A stretch of DNA of 64,000 nucleotides from Actinomycetota bacterium (GTDB lineage Bacteria > Actinomycetota > Coriobacteriia > Anaerosomatales > Anaerosomataceae): assembly GCA_004348925.1 (NCBI GenBank), contig RCMX01000001.1, positions 179,272 through 243,271 on the forward strand, in the 5' to 3' direction. A program made the translations under genes and the position numbers. Shown piece after piece: positions 35,028-43,630 of the stretch (positions are counted from its first letter, which is position 1; every line of letters starts with the position of its first letter). Below the pieces are notes generated by a model. It saw only the letters and a list, made by a program, of their open reading frames with translations, did not search any database and was not told the origin of the DNA.

Positions 35028-36341
35028 ATGATGCGACGAATCGAACTTGCGCGTGGCACGTGGCTCGAAGCCGGTGATATTCCGCGCAGCGGCGGCATAG
35101 ACGCCGAGGTGCTCAACGTGGCATCACGGATCATCGACGACGTACGCGCCCGCGGCGACGAAGCGCTGCGCGACTACACCGAGCAATTCGACCATGCGGT
35201 AGTCGGCGAGTTTGCCGTCACCGAAGAAGAGATGACCGAGGCGCTCGATCTCGTGGGCGACGACTTCAAGGAGGCTATCTCGGCTGCCGCGATGGCGATC
35301 GAGGACTTCCACCGTCGTCAGGTGCCGCAGAGCTGGTTCACCGTGGAGGAGGGCGGCATCTTCCTCGGGCAGAAAGTCACGCCGATAGCGCGCGTGGGTA
35401 TCTACGTGCCCGGTGGGCGCGCCTGCTACCCGTCGAGCGTGCTCATGAACGCGATCCCGGCGTTCGTAGCCGGCGTCGAGGAAGTGGCGATGGTCGTTCC
35501 TCCGGGACCCGACGGCAAGGTCAACCCGTACACGCTTGCCGCGGCCGCCGAGGCCGGGGTCACCGAGATCTACAAGGTCGGCGGCGCACAGGCGATCGCG
35601 GCGCTCGCGGTCGGCACGGCCTCGATCCCGCGGGTCGACAAGATCACCGGACCCGGTAACGCCTACGTGACCGCCGCGAAGAAGCTCGTGATGGGCGAAG
35701 TCGGCATCGACATGCTCGCCGGACCGAGCGAGGTTCTCATCCTTGCCGATGAGACCGCGGAACCCGCGTTCGTCGCGATCGACCTCATGGCGCAGGCCGA
35801 GCACGACCCGAAGGCTGCGACGTATCTGGTGACGACTGACCCCGACCTCCCCGATGCCGTCGATGAAGCGCTCGAGATCCTGCTCGAGGACTCTGCCCGC
35901 GCGGATGTGATTCGACGGTCGCTTTCTGACAACGGCGTCGTCATCATCTGCCCGGACGTGGATGTCGCCATCGATGCCGCGAACCTCGTGGCGCCGGAGC
36001 ACCTGGAGGTCATGATGGCCGAGCCGCTGGAGCTGCTCGGCAGTATCCGTAACGCTGGTGCGATCTTCCTCGGCCCGTGGACGCCCGAGAGCGTTGGCGA
36101 CTACGTTGCCGGGCCCAACCACGTCCTGCCAACCGGCGGGACCGCACGATTCTCAAGCCCGCTGTCCGTGGACGATTTCATCAAGAAGTCCTCGGTGCTG
36201 AGCTACTCGCTCGAGGGGCTCGAGATGGACGGCCCCACGGTGATGACGATCGCCCAGGCCGAGGGGCTCGAAGCACATGCCCGCGCCGTCGGCCTGCGTC
36301 TTGCCATGGCGTACGCGCTCGACGATGACGGGGAGGAGTAG
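35028..36341 (+). CDS. hisD: Histidinol dehydrogenase
   Basis: NAD-dependent, zinc-containing enzyme for the last two oxidations to histidine. The 437 residues include GIYVPGGRACYPSSVLMNAIPA, KVGGAQAIAALAVGT, KITGPGNAYVTAAKK, DMLAGPSEVLILAD, the zinc ligands in DLMAQAEHDPKA, and GPNHVLPTGGTARFSSPLSV. All conserved blocks are present. Two adjacent ATG codons (35028 and 35031) follow AAGGGGAGA. It lies 17 nt after hisG and directly abuts hisC. Confidence 0.97.
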   Translation: MMRRIELARGTWLEAGDIPRSGGIDAEVLNVASRIIDDVRARGDEALRDYTEQFDHAVVGEFAVTEEEMTEALDLVGDDFKEAISAAAMAIEDFHRRQVPQSWFTVEEGGIFLGQKVTPIARVGIYVPGGRACYPSSVLMNAIPAFVAGVEEVAMVVPPGPDGKVNPYTLAAAAEAGVTEIYKVGGAQAIAALAVGTASIPRVDKITGPGNAYVTAAKKLVMGEVGIDMLAGPSEVLILADETAEPAFVAIDLMAQAEHDPKAATYLVTTDPDLPDAVDEALEILLEDSARADVIRRSLSDNGVVIICPDVDVAIDAANLVAPEHLEVMMAEPLELLGSIRNAGAIFLGPWTPESVGDYVAGPNHVLPTGGTARFSSPLSVDDFIKKSSVLSYSLEGLEMDGPTVMTIAQAEGLEAHARAVGLRLAMAYALDDDGEE

Positions 36342-37472
36342 ATGGACCGTCTCCGCCCACCGCGCAAGGAGCTCGAAGCGCTCACGCCGTACGACGCGAA
36401 GGACGTTCGCGCCGATGTGATGCTGGCAAGCAATGAGAACCCGCTCAACCTCCCCGGTGAACTCCTGGAGAAGCTTTCGGAGCTGGCCGCGCGCATCCCG
36501 TACAACCGCTATCCCGACCCGCTCGCTGGCAAGTTGCGCGAGATGATCGCCGAGGCCAACGGTCTTGAGCCGGGCAACGTGCTCGTCGGCAACGGTGGCG
36601 ACGAGCTCATCTTCGACCTGCTGCTGGCATGGGGCGGTCCGGGCCGCACGCTCATCGACCTACCGCCCACATTCGCGATGTATGGCATCGACGCCGAGAT
36701 GACCGGCACGGAAGTCATCAGATTGCCGCGCATGGCCGACTACAGCATCGACGGCGACGCGCTCCTTGAGCGGCTGAAGCCGTGTGATGTCGACATCGTG
36801 ATGATCGCGAACCCCAATAACCCGACTGGAACGCTTGCCTCGGAAACGCTCCTGATCGACGTGCTCAACTCGACCGATGCCCTCGTGCTCGTCGATGAGG
36901 CGTACTTCGAATTCTCGCGCCACACCATGCGTCCGCACATGTCGCGTCACCCGAACCTCGTCATCCTCCGCACGTTCTCCAAGGCGTTCTCGCTCGCCGG
37001 CCTGCGCGCGGGGTACCTGCTCGCGCACGAGGACGTCATCCGCGAGCTCACCAAGGTGCGGCAGCCGTACTCGGTCAATCGCTTCAGCCAGGTGGCGGCG
37101 CAGCTCGTCTTCCGTGAGCGGCCGGTCTTCGAGGCGGGCATCAGTCAGCTCCTGCGCCAGCGCGACACGCTCGTGCACGGACTCTCGGCGCTCGACGAGG
37201 TGACGGTCTACCCCTCCGAGGCGAACTTCGTGCTCTTCAAGGTGGCACATGCCTCGGCGGTCTGGCGCGACCTGCTGCACGAGCACTCGGTGCTCATCCG
37301 GGACTTCTCCCGCGCACCGGGGCTTGAGGATTGCCTGCGCGTGAGCGTGGGAACCGAGGAGGAGGTCGGTCGGTTCCTGCAGGGCATGGACGAGATCCTC
37401 TCCCGACGCCACGCGAGCGACCACTTCGGCGTTGCGGCGACGGCATCACGGCACCTCGAGGAAGGACAGTAG
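36342..37472 (+). CDS. hisC: Histidinol-phosphate aminotransferase
   Basis: Fold-type I PLP aminotransferase (376 residues) converting imidazole-acetol phosphate to histidinol phosphate. Motifs are LASNENPLNLP, VGNGGDELIFDLLL, MIANPNNPTGTLAS, VDEAYFEFSRHTM and the Schiff-base lysine in RTFSKAFSLAGLRAGYLLA, with RVSVGTEEEVGRFL at the end. ATG 36342 follows the hisD stop with no gap, so translation is coupled. Its position between hisD and hisB supports HisC over other class I aminotransferases. Confidence 0.96.
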   Translation: MDRLRPPRKELEALTPYDAKDVRADVMLASNENPLNLPGELLEKLSELAARIPYNRYPDPLAGKLREMIAEANGLEPGNVLVGNGGDELIFDLLLAWGGPGRTLIDLPPTFAMYGIDAEMTGTEVIRLPRMADYSIDGDALLERLKPCDVDIVMIANPNNPTGTLASETLLIDVLNSTDALVLVDEAYFEFSRHTMRPHMSRHPNLVILRTFSKAFSLAGLRAGYLLAHEDVIRELTKVRQPYSVNRFSQVAAQLVFRERPVFEAGISQLLRQRDTLVHGLSALDEVTVYPSEANFVLFKVAHASAVWRDLLHEHSVLIRDFSRAPGLEDCLRVSVGTEEEVGRFLQGMDEILSRRHASDHFGVAATASRHLEEGQ

Positions 37473-37473
37473 C

Positions 37474-38061
37474 GTGGGACGCACCGCGATCCTGACGCGC
37501 ACGACGCGTGAGACCGACATCACCATCGAGCTCGATCTCGACGGCTCGGGCACAACGACAGTCGCCACCGGCGTACCGTTCTTCGATCACATGCTCGAAG
37601 CGTTCGGTCGGCACGCGCTGCTCGACCTGAACGTGCGAGCCACCGGCGATCTCGCGGTGGACGCGCACCACACGGTTGAAGACGTCGGCATCGTGCTCGG
37701 CTCGGCGGTCGCGCAGGCGCTCGGCGATCGTGCGGGCATCCGGCGTTTCGGCTCGGCCGTCGTGCCGATGGACGAGGCGCTCGTGCTTGCGGCCATCGAC
37801 ATCTCGGGTCGCGGGCAGCTGCACTACGCGGTGGAGACGCCCATCGAGGTGATCGGCACGTTCGATACGACGCTCGCCAAGGAGTTCCTTATCGCGTTCG
37901 CAAGCAACGCCGGCCTCACCTTGCACGTGATGGCGTTCGCCGGAGAGAACGCGCATCACATCATCGAGGCCGCGTTCAAGTCCGTAGCACGCGCACTTGC
38001 CGAGGCGATCGCGCTCGACTCGCGCGTGACGGGCGTGCCGAGCACGAAGGGCTCGCTGTGA
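37474..38061 (+). CDS. hisB: Imidazoleglycerol-phosphate dehydratase
   Basis: Manganese-dependent dehydratase of histidine synthesis, 195 residues. This is the monofunctional form without the histidinol-phosphatase domain of enterobacterial HisB. Metal-binding histidine motifs are visible: FFDHMLEAF, DAHHTVEDVGI, EFLIAFASNAGLTLH and ENAHHIIEAAFKSVARAL. The GTG at 37474 lies 1 nt after the hisC stop with AAGGA upstream. The stop overlaps hisH by GTGA. A separate histidinol phosphatase is therefore needed and is not recognised in this operon. Confidence 0.96.
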   Translation: MGRTAILTRTTRETDITIELDLDGSGTTTVATGVPFFDHMLEAFGRHALLDLNVRATGDLAVDAHHTVEDVGIVLGSAVAQALGDRAGIRRFGSAVVPMDEALVLAAIDISGRGQLHYAVETPIEVIGTFDTTLAKEFLIAFASNAGLTLHVMAFAGENAHHIIEAAFKSVARALAEAIALDSRVTGVPSTKGSL

Positions 38062-38681
38062 TCGCTATCATCGACTACAGGATGGGGAATCTCAGGAGTG
38101 TCCAGAAGGGCTTCGAGCACGCGGGAGTGCGCGACGTCGTCGTGACCGACGATCCGGAGGTCGTGCGTGCTGCTGACGGCATCGTATTGCCGGGCGTCGG
38201 CGCCTTTCGTGACGCCAGCGCGAACCTGAAGGCGAGCGGATTGTGGGAGCTCCTGCTCTCGCGTGTTGCCGCAGGCACGCCCTTTCTCGGCATATGCCTG
38301 GGCATGCAGCTGCTGGCGTCCGTCGGCCTCGAGGACGGCGAGTGGGAAGGTCTGGGGATGATCCCGGGCACCTGCGAGCGACTCCCCGGTGGTGTGAAGA
38401 TCCCGCACATCGGCTGGAACACGGTCGCCTATCCACGCGAGAGTCGCCTGTTCGACGGGATCCCGGCGGACACGGCGTTCTACTTCGTGCACTCGTATCA
38501 CCTCCGGCCGAGCGATCCTTCTTGTATCATCGGGAGCACGGAGTACGGTGTGCCGTTCGCGGCTGCCGTACAGGCCGGTTCGGCATACGCCGTGCAGTTC
38601 CACCCCGAGAAGTCCTCGGACATGGGACTCAGGCTGCTCGCGAATTTCGGCGCAATCGTCACCGAAAGGGGCTCGCGATGA
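38058..38681 (+). CDS. hisH: Imidazole glycerol phosphate synthase, glutaminase subunit
   Basis: Class I glutamine amidotransferase that supplies ammonia to HisF. In 207 residues it has AIIDYRMGNLRSV, VLPGVGAFRDA, the nucleophile Cys80 in GICLGMQLLAS, VPHIGWNT-like PHIGWNTV, and the His and Glu of QFHPEKSSDMG. The start is GTG in a GTGA overlap with hisB, and the stop overlaps hisA by ATGA. Complete triad, normal length. Confidence 0.96.
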   Translation: MIAIIDYRMGNLRSVQKGFEHAGVRDVVVTDDPEVVRAADGIVLPGVGAFRDASANLKASGLWELLLSRVAAGTPFLGICLGMQLLASVGLEDGEWEGLGMIPGTCERLPGGVKIPHIGWNTVAYPRESRLFDGIPADTAFYFVHSYHLRPSDPSCIIGSTEYGVPFAAAVQAGSAYAVQFHPEKSSDMGLRLLANFGAIVTERGSR

Positions 38682-39406
38682 TCGTCTTTCCCGCGATCGA
38701 TATCCTTGATGGCAAGGCCGTGAGACTGCTGCAGGGGCGGCTCGACGCGGTGACCGTCTACAACGACGATCCTGTGGATCAGGCCCGGAAGTGGATCGAC
38801 CAGGGTGCCGAGTGGCTCCATGTGGTCGATCTCGACGGCGCCGTCACCGGTGAGGCCAAGAACATCGAGTACCTCGAGCGCATCGCCGCTCTCGGCACGC
38901 CGGTGCAAACCGGTGGAGGCCTTCGCTCGATGGAGATGCTCGATCGGCTCAACGCCATCGGCATCAGGCGCATGGTGCTCGGGACCGCGCTCGTCACGCA
39001 GCCCGCGCTTGTTTCCGAGGCGTGCGAGCGCTTCGGCGGGGCCATCGTCGCCGGGATAGACGCCCGGGACGGCAAGGTGGCCATCCAGGGGTGGCGGCAG
39101 GGGACCGAGTACGGTGTGCTGGAGCTTATCCGCGAGCTGGAACTGCTCGGCGTGAAGCGCCTTGCATACACCGACATCAGCAAGGACGGCATGCAGACCG
39201 GCGTGAACTACGGCGCATACCGCGCGCTTGCCGGGCAGATCGATATCCCGATGACCGCTTCCGGTGGCGTCTCCACCCTCGACGACATCGCGGACCTCTA
39301 CACGCTCGGATTGCAGCTTGAGGGCGTCATCGTGGGCAAGGCGCTCTACGAGGACAGCTTCTCGCTTGCGGACGCGATCCGTGTCGGCCGCGGCGAAGAG
39401 GTGTAG
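38678..39406 (+). CDS. hisA: Phosphoribosylformimino-5-aminoimidazole carboxamide ribotide isomerase
   Basis: TIM-barrel Amadori isomerase, 242 residues. The N-terminal catalytic aspartate is in [14 protein letters not shown]. Phosphate-binding loops are [15 protein letters not shown] and [15 protein letters not shown], and the second catalytic aspartate is in [15 protein letters not shown]. The paired duplicate structure is like HisF, encoded 3 nt downstream. ATG 38678 overlaps the hisH stop. Some actinomycetes use a bifunctional HisA/TrpF (PriA); a separate trpF in this window argues against that here. Confidence 0.95.
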   Translation: MIVFPAIDILDGKAVRLLQGRLDAVTVYNDDPVDQARKWIDQGAEWLHVVDLDGAVTGEAKNIEYLERIAALGTPVQTGGGLRSMEMLDRLNAIGIRRMVLGTALVTQPALVSEACERFGGAIVAGIDARDGKVAIQGWRQGTEYGVLELIRELELLGVKRLAYTDISKDGMQTGVNYGAYRALAGQIDIPMTASGGVSTLDDIADLYTLGLQLEGVIVGKALYEDSFSLADAIRVGRGEEV

Positions 39407-39409
39407 CGC

Positions 39410-40171
39410 GTGCTCATGAAGCGCGTCATCCCGTGCCTCGACGTCCATGAAGGGCGCGTGGTCAAGGGCGTCAACTTCATCGACCTGCGTGACGCAGGCG
39501 ATCCTGTGGAGCTTGCCGCAGCATATGATAAAGAGGGCGCTGACGAGCTCGTCTTCCTCGACATCACCGCAACGCACGAGGATCGGCCTCTCATGCTCGA
39601 GGTGGCGCGCCGCACGGCCGAAGAGGTCTTCATCCCGTACACGGTCGGTGGCGGAATGCGTACCTCGGCAGACATCCGCGCGATGCTCTCGGCCGGCTGC
39701 GACAAGATCTCCATGAACTCGGCGGCCGTTGCGGCACCCGGACTCATCACCGAGACCAGCCGCATCTACGGTTCGCAGTGCATCGTCGTCGCCATCGACG
39801 CCCGGCGCGTGCCGGGTTCGTCGCGCTGGGAGGTGTTCGTCTCCGGCGGACGCACGAACACCGGACTCGACGCGGTCGCCTGGGCAGAGGAAGCCGAGCG
39901 CCTGGGCGCTGGCGAGATCCTGCTCACGAGTATGGACCGCGACGGCACCAAGGACGGCTTCGACATCGACCTCACCCGGGCTATCACGCGCGCCGTGAAC
40001 ATTCCCGTCATCGCAAGCGGCGGTGCGGGTGAGCTCGACGATTTCGCCGAAGTGGTCATCGAGGCCGATGCCGACGCCGTGCTCGCGGCGAGCGTCTTCC
40101 ACTTCGGTCAGTTCTCGGTTCGCCAGGTGAAAGAAGCGATGGCCGCACACGGCGTCCCGGTGAGGTTGTGA
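39410..40171 (+). CDS. hisF: Imidazole glycerol phosphate synthase, cyclase subunit
   Basis: TIM-barrel cyclase, 253 residues, that uses ammonia from HisH to form imidazole glycerol phosphate and AICAR. Conserved parts are [20 protein letters not shown] with the first catalytic Asp, [39 protein letters not shown] with the second Asp, and [12 protein letters not shown]. The start is GTG 39410. Its stop overlaps the next gene by GTGA. Confidence 0.97.
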   Translation: MLMKRVIPCLDVHEGRVVKGVNFIDLRDAGDPVELAAAYDKEGADELVFLDITATHEDRPLMLEVARRTAEEVFIPYTVGGGMRTSADIRAMLSAGCDKISMNSAAVAAPGLITETSRIYGSQCIVVAIDARRVPGSSRWEVFVSGGRTNTGLDAVAWAEEAERLGAGEILLTSMDRDGTKDGFDIDLTRAITRAVNIPVIASGGAGELDDFAEVVIEADADAVLAASVFHFGQFSVRQVKEAMAAHGVPVRL

Positions 40172-40656
40172 GCATGCGTCCTATGCGACGATACGACCAC
40201 CGTATGCCTGCCGAGGAGACCGAGGCGTTTCTCGGGCAGGCCGAGGTGTTGCGTTTGGGGATGACCGACGAGCATGGTCCGTACGTGGTGCCTGTGAACT
40301 TCGGGTACGCCGGCGGCGTGCTCTACGTGCACGGACCAGGCGAGGGGCGGCGTCTCGACGCGATCGCCCGCGATCCGCGTGTGTGCTTCGAGGCCGACGA
40401 GTGCGAGATCATCCGCGCGGACAAGCCGTGCGGTTTCACGGCCCGCTTCAAGAGCGTGGTCGGATACGGCATCGCCCGGGTTCTCGCAACGCCCGCCGAG
40501 AAGCGCGCCGCACTCGACGTGATCATGCGGCAGTACGGCAGCACCGGCGACGGGATCCCCGATGCGACGCTCGGTCGCACGACTGTCATAGCCATCGAGG
40601 TCGAATCGATGGAAGGCAAGTGGCACAACCAGCCGCGTGCAGGGGAGAGTGACTGA
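40168..40656 (+). CDS. Pyridoxamine 5'-phosphate oxidase-like flavin split-barrel protein
   Basis: A 162-residue protein of the FMN-binding split-barrel type (Pyridox_ox_2/NimA-like). It has [40 protein letters not shown], then VCFEADE and [13 protein letters not shown], and a C-terminal [10 protein letters not shown]. This group includes flavin- or heme-binding reductases and nitroimidazole reductases; the substrate is unknown. It sits inside the his operon between hisF and hisI, overlapping hisF by 4 nt and ending 1 nt before hisI. It is thus co-expressed with histidine synthesis, without an obvious role there. GTG 40168 or ATG 40174 may be the start. Confidence 0.85.
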   Translation: MSMRPMRRYDHRMPAEETEAFLGQAEVLRLGMTDEHGPYVVPVNFGYAGGVLYVHGPGEGRRLDAIARDPRVCFEADECEIIRADKPCGFTARFKSVVGYGIARVLATPAEKRAALDVIMRQYGSTGDGIPDATLGRTTVIAIEVESMEGKWHNQPRAGESD

Positions 40657-40657
40657 C

Positions 40658-41023
40658 ATGGAGCTTCCCCAACTGACGTACGACGAGCGGGGACTCATCC
40701 CTGTGGTCGTGCAGCAGTACGACACGCTCGAGGTGCTGATGGTCGCCTGGATGGACGCCGAGGCGCTTCGACGCACCGTTGAGAGCGGCCGCACCTGGTT
40801 CTGGAGCCGCTCGCGCCAGGAGTACTGGAACAAAGGCGAGAGTTCGGGTCATTTCCAGGTCGTCAAGGACATCCGCTACGATTGCGATGCCGACACGCTG
40901 CTGGTGCTCGTCGACCAGACCGGTGCGGCATGCCACACCGGCGAGCACAGCTGCTTCTACCGCACCCTGCGAAGCGGCACCGGGGCTGCAGAAGAGAACA
41001 CCGACAGCGTTCCGCTGTCGTGA
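40658..41023 (+). CDS. hisI: Phosphoribosyl-AMP cyclohydrolase
   Basis: Zinc- and magnesium-dependent hydrolase opening the adenine ring of phosphoribosyl-AMP. The 121 residues show [35 protein letters not shown], the metal-binding [14 protein letters not shown], and the zinc cysteines in [14 protein letters not shown]. It is the stand-alone form; hisE follows as a separate gene. ATG 40658 follows GGGGAGAG. Confidence 0.96.
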   Translation: MELPQLTYDERGLIPVVVQQYDTLEVLMVAWMDAEALRRTVESGRTWFWSRSRQEYWNKGESSGHFQVVKDIRYDCDADTLLVLVDQTGAACHTGEHSCFYRTLRSGTGAAEENTDSVPLS

Positions 41024-41040
41024 AGGATGAGGAGCGCACC

Positions 41041-41373
41041 ATGACGACCGATCCGCTCGGTACACCGACCCCGGCTGCTCAGCCACATATCGGCCCGGTC
41101 CTTGAAGAGGTCTTCGCGGTGCTTGCGTCGCGAAAGCAGCAGCTGCCCGAGGACAGCTACACGGCCAAGCTGCTGCTCGGCCCGCAAGACAAACTCCTCA
41201 AGAAGATAGGCGAAGAAGCGAGCGAAGTGATCATCGCCGCGCGCGATCGTGACCGGCAGCAGCTTCGCTACGAGATCGGCGACCTTGTGTACCATCTCAT
41301 GGTCGTCATGATCCGCGAGGACCTCACGCTCGATGACCTCGCTGTCGAGCTGGCCGATCGCCGTAAGAAGTAG
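41041..41373 (+). CDS. hisE: Phosphoribosyl-ATP pyrophosphatase
   Basis: All-helical MazG-like enzyme removing pyrophosphate from phosphoribosyl-ATP. The 110 residues contain KLLLGPQDKLLKKIGEEASEV (metal-binding Glu residues) and YEIGDLVYHLMVVM (Glu and Asp ligands). The N-terminus has about 20 extra Pro/Thr-rich residues before the fold. ATG 41041 follows GAGGAG. It is the last his gene, with a further membrane protein 6 nt downstream. Confidence 0.95.
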   Translation: MTTDPLGTPTPAAQPHIGPVLEEVFAVLASRKQQLPEDSYTAKLLLGPQDKLLKKIGEEASEVIIAARDRDRQQLRYEIGDLVYHLMVVMIREDLTLDDLAVELADRRKK

Positions 41374-41379
41374 CAGGCG

Positions 41380-42483
41380 ATGGCGCTGCGATCGGGAATG
41401 ACGGAGCTAACACTGCCGCCCGGTGTGCGCTCGGCGAAGATCGAGCCGCTGTGGCGTCGCGTCGATCGCAACCGCCGCAGGGTCCTCTTCTTCTCGGTGG
41501 CGTTCTCGGCGGTCATTGCGTTTCTCGCGGCGCTTGTCGCCACCCTGGCACTGTTCCTGGTGGGCGCGCTGCTCTCCGATGTCGCGGTCGGTCTCTGGAT
41601 CGCCAAAGGCGCGCTTGTCTGGGGTTTCCCGGCGTCGTTCGTGGGCACGCTCGCGTGGGTGCTGTGGCGGGCGTCGCGATCCGAGCGGTTCTTGCTCAAG
41701 CGCCTCGGTGCGAGGATCACGGCGCAGGGCGAGATCCTCGCCGTCAAGCGCGTGCTCAAAGACATGTCGATCGCCGTCGGGCTGCCGCATTCGCCGCCGC
41801 TGTACATCATCGAGGTCGACAAGGTGAACGCATTCGCCATCGGCCGCTCATACGAACGGGCGGCGATCGGCGTGACTCGCGGGTTCGTGGACAAACTCAC
41901 GGACGACGAGCAGCGCGCGGTCTTCGCGAACCTGATGGCCCGCATTCGCGCACTCGATACACTCTTCGCAACGGTCGTCTCGGCGCTCATGGGCCCGATC
42001 TGGGCGATCCGCGACCACGACCTCACGGTGAAGGAGCGCGAGATGGAGGACCGCAACGGGCATGCTTACGTGGCCAGCCGCTCCGGTTCCGACGCCTTCG
42101 CCGCATGGTTTGTCATCTACGGCGTGGTCGTCGTGGTGACCGAGTTCCTGTCCTGGTGGCATCAGGAGTCCGCGTGGCTTTCCTCCGAGAAAGCCGACGC
42201 CGAGGGCATGATGCTCCTCAAGGATCCCCGCTCGATGCTTGCCGCACTCGAGCGGGTGCTCGGCGCCGACAACTTCGTGCCGACTGCGGGTGACGCGTAC
42301 TCCCAGCTCTTCTACTGCTGGGCAGGGTTCGGCTTCGCCCCCGAGGACGACCCCGAGTTCCGCAGGGTGTCCCGTCTTCGGGAAGTGCTCGGTGCCGAGG
42401 GGCTCGCGCAACGTCCGTCGCCGAACCTGGCGGGATGGGCCGTCGCGCCTGTCGCGCCGCGGGTCGAGCGTGAACCGTCGTGA
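41380..42483 (+). CDS. M48/HtpX-like membrane protein lacking the HExxH zinc motif
   Basis: A 367-residue protein aligned by eye to M48 peptidases. It has two N-terminal helices (about 35-62 and 66-95), then the family block VNAFAIGRSYERAAIGVTRGF followed by LTDDEQRAVFANLMARIRALD. In active HtpX-like enzymes the equivalent of the last segment is AHELSHIKNRD. Here residues 184-188 are NLMAR, so both zinc histidines and the catalytic glutamate are missing. The third-ligand region EKADAEG (about 270) is kept, after another helix at 240-257. It is probably a pseudopeptidase or scaffold. It is 6 nt after hisE and overlaps the HtrA-like gene by 4 nt. Confidence 0.75.
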   Translation: MALRSGMTELTLPPGVRSAKIEPLWRRVDRNRRRVLFFSVAFSAVIAFLAALVATLALFLVGALLSDVAVGLWIAKGALVWGFPASFVGTLAWVLWRASRSERFLLKRLGARITAQGEILAVKRVLKDMSIAVGLPHSPPLYIIEVDKVNAFAIGRSYERAAIGVTRGFVDKLTDDEQRAVFANLMARIRALDTLFATVVSALMGPIWAIRDHDLTVKEREMEDRNGHAYVASRSGSDAFAAWFVIYGVVVVVTEFLSWWHQESAWLSSEKADAEGMMLLKDPRSMLAALERVLGADNFVPTAGDAYSQLFYCWAGFGFAPEDDPEFRRVSRLREVLGAEGLAQRPSPNLAGWAVAPVAPRVEREPS

Positions 42484-43577
42484 CGTCGCGCGTCGCATGG
42501 CTGCTTCTGGCATCGGCGGTGTTGGCTCTTGCGCTCGTGCCCGCAGCGAGCGCGCAGTCGTCGCTTGAGGGCGCGACGAGCGCCGTCGTGGCGATCACGG
42601 CCGGCGCCGAGCGTATCGGCACAGGCTTCATCATCGCGCCCGATCGCGTCCTCACGGTCTCGCACGTCGTTGACGCTGCCGCAGGGCTACAGGCGCGCGT
42701 GCTCGTCGAGAACCGGCTTGAGCCGTACACGGTCATCGCGATCGATCGCACTCGCGACCTCGCGCTTCTCGAGGTTTCGTTGCCGTCAATCGACCCCATC
42801 GTGTGGGGCCGCAGTGCCGATCTGCTGCGCGGCCAGGACGTGATCGTTCTCGGATTCCCCATCGGGCTTCGTTCCGTCTCGCTCACCAAGGGCGTCGTTT
42901 CCTCGCCAGTCCAAACGTTCGAGGGTTCGACGTACGTCCAGACGGACGCGGCGATCAACCCGGGAAACAGCGGCGGGCCGCTCGTCGATGAACAGGGCCG
43001 CCTTGTCGGAGTGAACGTCGCCAAGATCGCGGACGTCGAGGTCGACGCTGTGGGCTTCAGCATTCCGGCAGACGATGCGCGTAGGTTCCTCGCCGAGAAT
43101 GCCCCGGACGTTGCGATCGTTACCGAAGGCGGTCCCGTACGCGCTGGCGGTAGTCCCTGGCGGGTACTTGCCCCGGTGCTCGCGGTCGCCGGTGTCGCGC
43201 TCCTCGCTGCAGGGATCCTGTTCGCACGACAGCAGCGCCGGGTGCGCCCGGTTGCGGAGCCGCCCGCAGCGACGGTTGCACGCTACCGCTTCGCGGTCGA
43301 GGCAGGTGGAGCACGCTCCGAGAGGCTGGTTCGTCTGCCGTCGGTCGTCGGCACGGCCGCAAATGCCGACATCCGCGTTGAAGATGCCGCACCGTACGCG
43401 GTACGGCTCGTGGCTGCCGGCCCCGCGGTCGAGGCGCTTGAGCTCACGGACTCAGGCGGTCTGTACTGCGGCGACGGATGCGTTCGAACCGTGGTGCTCG
43501 AGCGTGGACAGGGGTTCCGCGTCGCTGCCACCACCGTGACGTTCCTTGGTGAGGAGCGTGTGATCCGGGAACGGTGA
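42480..43577 (+). CDS. HtrA-like trypsin-family serine protease with membrane anchor
   Basis: An exported protein of 365 residues. It has a signal peptide (WLLLASAVLALALVPAASA) and an S1C protease domain with the triad His62 (TVSHVV), Asp93 (TRDLALLEV) and Ser164 (NPGNSGGPLVD). A single helix follows at about 222-240, then a C-terminal domain of about 110 residues (RLVRLPSVVGTAANADIRVED) that loosely resembles an FHA fold. No PDZ domain is seen. The start is GTG in a GTGA overlap with the M48-like gene, suggesting a joint function in envelope protein quality control or signalling. Confidence 0.85.
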   Translation: MTSRVAWLLLASAVLALALVPAASAQSSLEGATSAVVAITAGAERIGTGFIIAPDRVLTVSHVVDAAAGLQARVLVENRLEPYTVIAIDRTRDLALLEVSLPSIDPIVWGRSADLLRGQDVIVLGFPIGLRSVSLTKGVVSSPVQTFEGSTYVQTDAAINPGNSGGPLVDEQGRLVGVNVAKIADVEVDAVGFSIPADDARRFLAENAPDVAIVTEGGPVRAGGSPWRVLAPVLAVAGVALLAAGILFARQQRRVRPVAEPPAATVARYRFAVEAGGARSERLVRLPSVVGTAANADIRVEDAAPYAVRLVAAGPAVEALELTDSGGLYCGDGCVRTVVLERGQGFRVAATTVTFLGEERVIRER

Positions 43578-43630
43578 GGCACGCGTTCGATAGCTGGATC
43601 CGGTAGTGCACGGGCTCGAGGGGGAGGACA

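Noticed and set aside
38498-40150. 550-codon minus-strand frame opposite hisA and hisF
   Set aside because: Shadow of conserved histidine genes; no start context or recognisable domain.
41380-42483. Active HtpX-type metalloprotease
   Set aside because: No HExxH is present anywhere in the protein; the aligned positions are NLMAR.
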